Source of the DNA: an uncultured Prevotellaceae bacterium
GTDB lineage: Bacteria > Bacteroidota > Bacteroidia > Bacteroidales > Bacteroidaceae
Reading direction: 5' to 3'
DNA: 64,000 nucleotides
Assembly (NCBI GenBank): GCA_900318115.1
Contig: ONJJ01000020.1
Coordinates: 20,629 to 84,628 of the forward strand
In this document: in pieces, positions 58,739 to 64,000 of the stretch
Layout of the letters: each line of letters begins with the position of its first letter
Numbering within the stretch: the stretch's first letter is position 1
Program-made: the position numbers and the translations under genes
Notes under the pieces: model-generated
Told to the model about the DNA's origin: nothing
Database searches by the model: none
What the model saw: the letters and a program-made list of their open reading frames with translations, nothing else

Positions 58739-61264
58739 ATGAATAACCAAGAACAAACAACTCGCCAGCTGCTGCCCTCCCTGACGGGAGGGGGACGGGG
58801 GTGGGTCTTCCTCACCCGCATGAAAGGCTACACCATTCTCTCGCTGCTCGGTCTCATCATCTCCCTCAGCGGTACCGTCATCATCAGCCGCTACCTTTAT
58901 CAGGAATGGACGGTGGATCACTTCATGCCCAACCTCGACCGCACGTTTGTCCTCTTCTCGCAGTACAAGGACAGCCCCGCCGACGATCTGAACCTCGGCA
59001 TGAGCTACGACCCCAACCACGAAGCCGACTTCATCTCGCCCGTGGAAGGTCAGAGCGAGATTGAGGCATACTGCGACATCGAACTCCGCAAGGGATTCCC
59101 CATCGCCCAAGAGGGGAAGGAAGTTATCTATCCCGCCGCCATCACCGTGGAAGACAGCACCTTCTTTCAGATTTATCCTGTGGAAGTCGTGGAAGGTGCC
59201 CGCCAACTGACCGCCGACGGCCAGTGCATGGTCAGCGAGGAGTTGGCGCGCCGCCTGTTCCCCGCGGAGAGTGCTGTGGGCAAGAGCATCCCCATCGAGG
59301 ACGGCACACCGCACACCATCCAGGCCGTCTATCGTCAGCCCTCCACCAAGAGCACCCTGCGCTTCGACATCCTGCAGTTCCGCAAGGAACCGATGCTCAG
59401 CAATTCCTATTCAATCTGCCTCGTGCTGCTGCATGAGGGAGCCGACGCGAACACCTACAACGAGCGGCAACCCTATCAGGAGATATCGCTCTACAGCAAA
59501 CGTCCCATCAAGTTCATTCTCAAACCTTACAGCGAGTTGAGCAACCGTCCGTGGTGGGGAGATGACATGGACGGTACTAAATGCGCTCAGGCAAAAAGCT
59601 CCTCCTCGCACCTGTGGATGCTCTTCTTCGTGGCCATGCTCCTGCTGTTCGTGGGTCTGTTCAACTTCGTGAATCTCTTTGCCGTGATGCGCTCGCACCG
59701 CCGCCACGAACTGCACGTCCGCCGTCTCTTCGGTGCCTCCCGCTGGGATCTCTTCCGCCTGCTCTACTCAGAGACTTTTGTCCTCGCAGCCCTCGCCATG
59801 GTGGGCGTTTGGACGGTGGTGGAACTCACCACGCCCCTGCTCGCTACCTATTATAATATAGAGGTGATGGGGCAGTGGAAGTTTGATGTGGGGCTGACGG
59901 CGGTAATTGTAATCATACTACCATTAGTCGGACCCTCCCCCCTGCCCCTCCCTGCCAGGGAGGGGAGTAATTACCTTTCAAGAATAAAGAGGGCAACCAG
60001 TCAAATACATCTTACTCCCCTCCCTGTCAGGGAGGGGCGGGGGGGAGGGTCTGTCGGGGGGGCTGCTGCCTTCCTTTTCCTCCAGTTCTTCATCTCCCTC
60101 ACCCTCCTCAACGTCAGCCTCTACTTCATGCGCCAGCTGAACGCGATGATGACCACCGATCCGGGCTTTCGCACTAAGGGGTTGCTGAGCGTACTCCTGC
60201 AACCGCACGAGAACAGGGACACGTGGTCGGAAGAGGAATGGCAGGCTCACGTGGCCAGGTCGGCCAGCAACCGCGATGTCATCTTGCAACGCCTGTCGGC
60301 ATGCCCTTACATCAAGACCTACTGCTACGACCCGCACCTCGTCGGCGAACGCCAGGACGACGAAGTCAATGGGAAATACAAAGTCAACCTCTGCTGGATC
60401 AACCCCAAGGCGATGGAGCTGTATGGCCTGCAGGGCGTGGCCGGACGAACATTCAGCGACAGCACGGACCACTTCGCGCAATACCTTTGCATGGTCAACG
60501 AGACGTTCATCCGCCAACTCGAAGTCAAGGACTTCCATGACTTCAAGGTGCAATTCCCCAACCGCGTATGGTGGTCGAACGGATCTGACATGAGCGGCAA
60601 TCCGCCCTTCGAGATTGTGGGTGTGCTGCGCGACTTCCATCCCGGTCGCCAGTCCGAGCCATTGATGCCCACGGTCTATCTCTTCGAGAACTCCGACAGC
60701 GGCAAGGACTCTCCGTTCGGCTTCGAAGGACAGTACCTGCTGATGGACATCGCCGAAAGGCATGAAGAGGACGTCATCACCTATCTGCGCGACCTCGTCC
60801 ACGAACTCTTCGGCACCAACGAGCTGACTTATCAGTGGGTGGAAGACCAGCGCAAGGACCTCTACCGCGAGGACCAGCGCACCGCCCGCATCTTCATCAC
60901 CTTCTCGCTCTTAGCCATCGCCGTGACGTGCCTCGGTGTCCTCGGGCTGATGATGTTCGACGTGCGCCGTCGCTACCGCGAGATAGCACTCCGCAAGGTG
61001 CATGGTGCCACCTTCCTTGACATCGCCCTGCTGCTCTCTCGCCGCTACCTCATCGTCTTCGCCGTGGCCGCCGTCGCCTCGCTGCCCGTCAGCCTCCTCG
61101 TCATCCACCGCCTCATGGCCAGCTACACCATCCACACCTCCTTCGCCTGGTGGATTCCGCTGCTGAGCATCGCACTCATCCTTGGACTGTGCACCCTGAC
61201 GCTGTGGCAGCAGGTGTGGAGGGCTACAAGAATCAAACCGTATCAAATACTCAAAGAACAATAA
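58739..61264 (+). CDS. FtsX/MacB-like ABC transporter permease 1
   Basis: 841 residues from the ATG at 58739 (the longer ORF start at 58649 lies upstream of the transcription start). N-terminal helix (GYTILSLLGLIISLSGTVIIS), a large periplasmic MacB-PCD-type domain (EEWTVDHFMPNLDRTFVL...), three helices, a second periplasmic domain, and a C-terminal FtsX block (FITFSLLAIAVTCLGVLGLMMFDVRRRYREIALRKVHGAT). No ATPase domain, so a separate ATP-binding subunit is needed and is not in the window. In-frame palindromic DNA encodes residues about 10-25 and about 398-440. Likely partners: HlyD adaptor and TolC. Confidence 0.9.
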   Translation: MNNQEQTTRQLLPSLTGGGRGWVFLTRMKGYTILSLLGLIISLSGTVIISRYLYQEWTVDHFMPNLDRTFVLFSQYKDSPADDLNLGMSYDPNHEADFISPVEGQSEIEAYCDIELRKGFPIAQEGKEVIYPAAITVEDSTFFQIYPVEVVEGARQLTADGQCMVSEELARRLFPAESAVGKSIPIEDGTPHTIQAVYRQPSTKSTLRFDILQFRKEPMLSNSYSICLVLLHEGADANTYNERQPYQEISLYSKRPIKFILKPYSELSNRPWWGDDMDGTKCAQAKSSSSHLWMLFFVAMLLLFVGLFNFVNLFAVMRSHRRHELHVRRLFGASRWDLFRLLYSETFVLAALAMVGVWTVVELTTPLLATYYNIEVMGQWKFDVGLTAVIVIILPLVGPSPLPLPAREGSNYLSRIKRATSQIHLTPLPVREGRGGGSVGGAAAFLFLQFFISLTLLNVSLYFMRQLNAMMTTDPGFRTKGLLSVLLQPHENRDTWSEEEWQAHVARSASNRDVILQRLSACPYIKTYCYDPHLVGERQDDEVNGKYKVNLCWINPKAMELYGLQGVAGRTFSDSTDHFAQYLCMVNETFIRQLEVKDFHDFKVQFPNRVWWSNGSDMSGNPPFEIVGVLRDFHPGRQSEPLMPTVYLFENSDSGKDSPFGFEGQYLLMDIAERHEEDVITYLRDLVHELFGTNELTYQWVEDQRKDLYREDQRTARIFITFSLLAIAVTCLGVLGLMMFDVRRRYREIALRKVHGATFLDIALLLSRRYLIVFAVAAVASLPVSLLVIHRLMASYTIHTSFAWWIPLLSIALILGLCTLTLWQQVWRATRIKPYQILKEQ
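58771..58812 (+). repeat. Palindromic coding element in the permease 1 N-terminus
   Basis: CTGCCCTCCCTGACGGGAGG, then GGGACGGGGGTGGGTCT. Encodes LPSLTGGGRGWV just before the first membrane helix. Confidence 0.8.
59930..60054 (+). repeat. Complete inverted pair of palindromic elements inside permease 1
   Basis: The left arm (59930-59970) GGACCCTCCCCCCTGCCCCT / CCCTGCCAGGGAGGGGAGTAA and the right arm (60012-60054) are inverted copies over about 40 bp. The spacer has TTACCTTTCAAGAA and CCAGTCAAATACAT, both echoed in the pair around 62721-62887. Encodes about 42 residues between two membrane helices. Confidence 0.88.
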
Positions 61265-61325
61265 AAGATGGCTCCCCCTCCCCAGTCCTCTCTTTTGAGT
61301 CAAGCAAAGGGATGCTTAGAGGGTG

Positions 61326-61391
61326 CTAATCCAAGAAAATCGCGACTATTTAGGATTATAATCCAAAAAAGTCCTGCTTTTCTTGGATTAG
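61326..61391. promoter_or_regulatory. Nested palindromic operator upstream of the DUF4143 ATPase gene
   Basis: Outer arms CTAATCCAAGAAAA (61326-61339) and TTTTCTTGGATTAG (61378-61391), perfect over 14 bp, enclose the palindrome GGATTATAATCC (61353-61364). The right arm overlaps the -33 TTG. Confidence 0.75.
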
Positions 61392-61413
61392 TGCCTTTTT
61401 CGTATTACCTTTG
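61383..61413 (+). promoter_or_regulatory. Promoter of the DUF4143 ATPase gene
   Basis: TTG (61383-61385), 20 bp, TACCTTTG (61406-61413). This makes the ATG at 61444 the start and excludes the ORF start at 61411. Confidence 0.75.
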
Positions 61414-61443
61414 CGCCGTCATTCTCCACCATCTACCTCCATA

Positions 61444-62568
61444 ATGATTACCCGTACATTACAAGCAAAGATAGAGCAGAGACTTTTCAAAGGAAAGGCT
61501 ATTGTTGTCGTGGGAGCACGCCAGGTCGGTAAGACCACGCTCTTCAATGAAATCCTTCGGGGACGCACGGAAAAGACATTGCGACTCAACCTGGACGAAG
61601 CTGATGCCCGTGAGATCCTCTCCTCTCCGACCATGGCAGAGCTGAAGCAGTTGATAGCCGACAACAGCATCGTCATGATTGACGAAGCCCAGCGAGCAAG
61701 GGATATTGGATTGACCTTAAAGCGCATACAAGACAACTTCCCTCACGTACAGCTGATGGTAACAGGGTCTTCTTCCCTTGATCTCCGGGCCAGTATCAAT
61801 GAGCCGATGACCGGACGCAAATGGGAGTACCAGCTCTTTCCGCTCTCAACGGCTGAGATTCTTGGTGCCAATGGCATCCTCTCGGTCAGGCAGAGTCTGG
61901 AAAGCCGACTCATCTATGGCTCCTATCCTGACGTCCTCAACTATCAGGCCGAAGCACGCGAAACATTGACCAACCTCACAGGCAGCTATCTGTATAAGGA
62001 CCTGCTTGAGCTGGAAGGCATCCGGAAACCTGCTTTGCTGGAGAAGCTGCTGGTGGCACTGGCCTTGCAGCTGGGCAGTGAGGTGTCTTACAATGAGCTG
62101 GCACAAACCGTGGGGTCAGACAGCAAGACCGTAGAAAAGTACATAGACCTGCTGGAGAAGTGCTTTATCGTTTTCCGCTTGCCGGCATTCAGTCGCAACC
62201 TGCGCAATGAACTGAAGAAGAACCGAAAGATATACTTCTTTGATAACGGCGTTCGCAATGCCATTCTACAGAACTTCACCCCTCTGTCCTTACGTGCAGA
62301 CGTCGGAGCCCTCTGGGAGAATTTCTTCATCAGTGAACGGCTAAAGGCAAACCACTATGGCGGACACTATGCCAAGAGCTACTTCTGGCGTACCAAATCG
62401 CAACAGGAAATCGACTATATCGAGGAGTGCGACGGAAGTTTACGTGCCTTTGAGCTAAAATGGAATCCCAAGCGAGCGAACACCTCTATTCCCACCTCCT
62501 TCCTGCAAGCTTACCCCGTGGAAGAGGCGGTCGTCATTACTCCCGAAAACTATCTGGACTTCTTATAG
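61444..62568 (+). CDS. AAA-type ATPase with DUF4143 domain
   Basis: 374 residues. N-terminal ATPase: VVVGARQVGKTTLFNEIL (Walker A GARQVGKTT), SIVMIDEAQRARDIG (Walker B) and LMVTGSSSLDL (sensor). The DUF4143 half has LLEKLLVALALQLGSEVSYNELAQTVGSDSKTVEKYIDLLEKCFIVFRL and KIYFFDNGVRNAIL, then FWRTKSQQEIDYIEE...FELKW, a nuclease-like D/E-x-K pattern found in this family. Common orphan genes in Bacteroidetes, function unsettled. It breaks the permease series with its own promoter/operator, which suggests insertion. Confidence 0.88.
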   Translation: MITRTLQAKIEQRLFKGKAIVVVGARQVGKTTLFNEILRGRTEKTLRLNLDEADAREILSSPTMAELKQLIADNSIVMIDEAQRARDIGLTLKRIQDNFPHVQLMVTGSSSLDLRASINEPMTGRKWEYQLFPLSTAEILGANGILSVRQSLESRLIYGSYPDVLNYQAEARETLTNLTGSYLYKDLLELEGIRKPALLEKLLVALALQLGSEVSYNELAQTVGSDSKTVEKYIDLLEKCFIVFRLPAFSRNLRNELKKNRKIYFFDNGVRNAILQNFTPLSLRADVGALWENFFISERLKANHYGGHYAKSYFWRTKSQQEIDYIEECDGSLRAFELKWNPKRANTSIPTSFLQAYPVEEAVVITPENYLDFL

Positions 62569-62596
62569 ACAGACATATCACTTGAGGCATGAATGG

Positions 62597-62632
62597 TGTG
62601 CATTTCCGCACACTTGTGAGCGAAAGCGAACA
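62597..62632 (+). promoter_or_regulatory. Pair of activator boxes for the second permease gene
   Basis: TGTGCATTTCCGCACA (62597, identical to 58599) and TGAGCGAAAGCGAACA (62617), 20 bp apart and 105 nt from the -12 C at 62702. Confidence 0.88.
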
Positions 62633-62641
62633 AAAAGGGAG

Positions 62642-62679
62642 AAACACTGATTTCTGTATTCATCAGGCAATCAGTGTTT
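62642..62679. terminator. Hairpin between ATPase gene and permease 2 promoter
   Basis: AAACACTGATT (62642-62652) and AATCAGTGTTT (62669-62679), perfect 11 bp, followed by TCTTGTTTT. Possible terminator of the DUF4143 gene, lying between the boxes and the sigma-54 promoter. Confidence 0.55.
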
Positions 62680-62686
62680 TCTTGTT

Positions 62687-62702
62687 TTGGCACGGTTCTT
62701 GC
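62687..62702 (+). promoter_or_regulatory. Sigma-54 promoter of the second permease gene
   Basis: TTGGCACGGTTCTTGC, identical to 58689-58704. The predicted leader (62714-62816) is lengthened to 103 nt by a palindromic element. Confidence 0.9.
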
Positions 62703-62720
62703 GAAGTGATAAGTGGGACA

Positions 62721-62887
62721 AGACTCTCCCCCCGCCCTCTCCTGTAGGGAGGGAGCGGTCACTTTCCAAGAAGTGAAAACATTAAATGCCATAAAAGTAA
62801 AAAGATTAAACTGTCAATGAACAAGAACACATCCAGTCAAAATCATTCTGCTCCCTCCCTATCAGGGAGGGCGGGGGGAGAGTCCGC
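62721..62887 (+). repeat. Inverted pair of palindromic elements spanning leader and N-terminus of permease 2
   Basis: Left arm GACTCTCCCCCCGCCCT (62723-62740 region) in the leader; right arm AGGGCGGGGGGAGAGTC (62866-62884 region) in the coding sequence; inner halves CTCCCTCC and GGGAGGGAG. The start codon at 62817 lies within the element. Confidence 0.85.
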
Positions 62888-64000
62888 GGCGTCCGCTTTT
62901 CGTTTCTTAACCCGCATGAAAGGCTACACCATCCTCTCGCTGCTCGGACTCATCATCTCCCTCAGCGGCACCGTCATCATCAGTCGCTACCTCTATCAAG
63001 AGTGGACGGTTGATCACTTCATGCCCTCCCTCGACCGCACATATATCCTCAAGGTTGGCAACGGGGATTACGGTAGCTTTCCGGCGAACTACAAACTCTT
63101 CGGCATCGAGCAATTAGCTTCTCACTTCGAGGGACGCGACGAGTTGGAGGCTGTGGCTTCGCTCCATGTCTTCGAGACCATGAAGGTGACGATGCCCAGC
63201 GGTGAGGTGCTGCAACCCGGAACCATCGGCGTGGATAGCATGTTCTTGGATCTCTACCCTTTGCGCCTCGCGGATGGCACGGGAACGCTGACGGGCGACG
63301 ACAAATGTCTGCTCAGCGAGAAGCTGGCCGCACAACTGTTTCCCAACAAACGCGCTGTGGGACAGACGCTGACGCTGAACAGCAGCGAGCTGCGCACCAT
63401 TGTGGGTGTCTTCCGTCAACCCGAGACCAAGACGAGCCTGCGCTTCGACCTCATTTGCTCTGAGACCATTCCCAACCAGCGTAATTCCGTGACTGCATTC
63501 ACGATTCTCCGCTTCCGTCCGGGAACCGACATTCAAGCTTACAACGCCCAGCTGTCAGACGACTTTGACATGGGTTTCTCTGGCGACAGGACCTTCAAGT
63601 TCTCCGTCCATCCCTATAGCCAAGGCTTCTTGGATAGTGAATACCAGAAAGCCTGGTCACAGAATTACGTCAGCGGTATCATTCAACTGCGCAGCAACCC
63701 TCACTATCTGTGGCTGTTGCTGGTCGTGGCTATCCTGCTCCTCGGCGTGGGTCTTTTCAATTTCGTCAACCTCTTCGCCGTGATGCGTTCGCATCGTCGC
63801 CACGAACTGCACGTCCGCCGCCTCTTCGGTGCCTCACGCTGGGACCTCTTCCGCCTGCTCTACTCCGAGACCTTCGTCCTCGCCCTCCTCGCTATGGTAG
63901 GTGTCTGGACGGTGGTGGAACTCACCACACCCCTGCTCGCCACCTATTATAATATAGAAGTGATGGGGCAGTGGAAGTTTGATGTGGGACTGACGCTCAC
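62817..64000 (+). CDS. FtsX/MacB-like ABC transporter permease 2 (cut by window end)
   Basis: Open from the ATG at 62817 to the edge, 394 codons. The N-terminal peptide NTSSQNHSAPSLSGRAGGES, from a palindromic element, is almost the one found on Fmt. Then comes RMKGYTILSLLGLIISLSGT, a periplasmic domain different from permease 1 (KVGNGDYGSFPANYKLFGIEQL), and a membrane block near 63710-64000 that is nearly identical in DNA to permease 1 (VMRSHRRHELHVRRLFGASR). Same sigma-54 promoter architecture as permease 1. Paralogue by tandem duplication. Confidence 0.9.
   Translation, partial: MNKNTSSQNHSAPSLSGRAGGESAASAFRFLTRMKGYTILSLLGLIISLSGTVIISRYLYQEWTVDHFMPSLDRTYILKVGNGDYGSFPANYKLFGIEQLASHFEGRDELEAVASLHVFETMKVTMPSGEVLQPGTIGVDSMFLDLYPLRLADGTGTLTGDDKCLLSEKLAAQLFPNKRAVGQTLTLNSSELRTIVGVFRQPETKTSLRFDLICSETIPNQRNSVTAFTILRFRPGTDIQAYNAQLSDDFDMGFSGDRTFKFSVHPYSQGFLDSEYQKAWSQNYVSGIIQLRSNPHYLWLLLVVAILLLGVGLFNFVNLFAVMRSHRRHELHVRRLFGASRWDLFRLLYSETFVLALLAMVGVWTVVELTTPLLATYYNIEVMGQWKFDVGLTL

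Noticed and set aside
61444-62568. DUF4143 ATPase as the missing ABC ATP-binding subunit
   Set aside because: No ABC signature (LSGGQ-type) or Q-loop; the domain order is that of the DUF4143 family.

Overview
The window looks like chromosomal DNA of a Bacteroidales bacterium, most likely Prevotellaceae (an inference from gene content; no rRNA is present). Supporting evidence includes two SusC/SusD pairs, the long-form NusB, the DUF3276, DUF5606 and DUF4924 proteins, a PurL with fused glutaminase, and repeated TAnnTTTG -7 boxes, often with a TTG about 20 bp upstream.

Layout. 0.2-7.4 kb: a secreted sialidase; a minus-strand housekeeping operon nusB-yajC-ybbR-coaE-DUF5606; a DUF3276 protein; a lipoprotein and an outer-membrane beta-barrel candidate. 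7.6-12.8 kb: purL followed by two half-size chromate transporters. 12.8-15.4 kb: comEC and rpe. 15.6-33.6 kb: two divergent four-gene operons that mirror each other (SusC, SusD, lipoprotein, C10 cysteine peptidase), apparently an inverted duplication around a 610-bp regulatory region. 33.6-39.1 kb: repeat-rich DNA, then a VirE-like ATPase, an HU-like DNA-binding protein and an unusual REP-associated tyrosine transposase (RAYT), the last two coupled by ATGA. 39.1-47.8 kb: an ECF sigma factor, fmt, a ClC channel, tsaC, prfC, rfbD, a DUF4924 protein and a LysE-type exporter. 47.9-50.2 kb: ROK kinase and peptidase T. 50.3-64 kb: a transport/regulation region with tolC-hlyD, a WG-repeat protein, a membrane MutS-like ATPase, an NtrC-type response regulator, its histidine kinase and two FtsX/MacB-like permeases. 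A DUF4143 ATPase sits between the permeases, and the second permease runs off the window.

Two signals stand out. First, tolC and both permease genes each have a near-perfect sigma-54 promoter (TTGGCACGnTTCTTGC). Each promoter has two 16-bp boxes (TGTGC-N6-GCACA type) exactly 20 bp apart, and the distal box begins exactly 105 nt from the -12 C in all three cases. The same box pair lies upstream of the NtrC-type regulator gene. This defines a compact sigma-54 export regulon readable from sequence alone.

Second, a GC-rich palindromic element (core CCCTCCCT-nn-AGGGAGGG) occurs both between genes and in frame inside genes. It forms the N-terminal peptides of Fmt, TsaC, a chromate transporter and both permeases, and loops inside the histidine kinase and the first permease. 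It resembles in behaviour the protein-coding Rickettsia palindromic elements, and a RAYT, the enzyme class tied to REP elements, lies in the same window.
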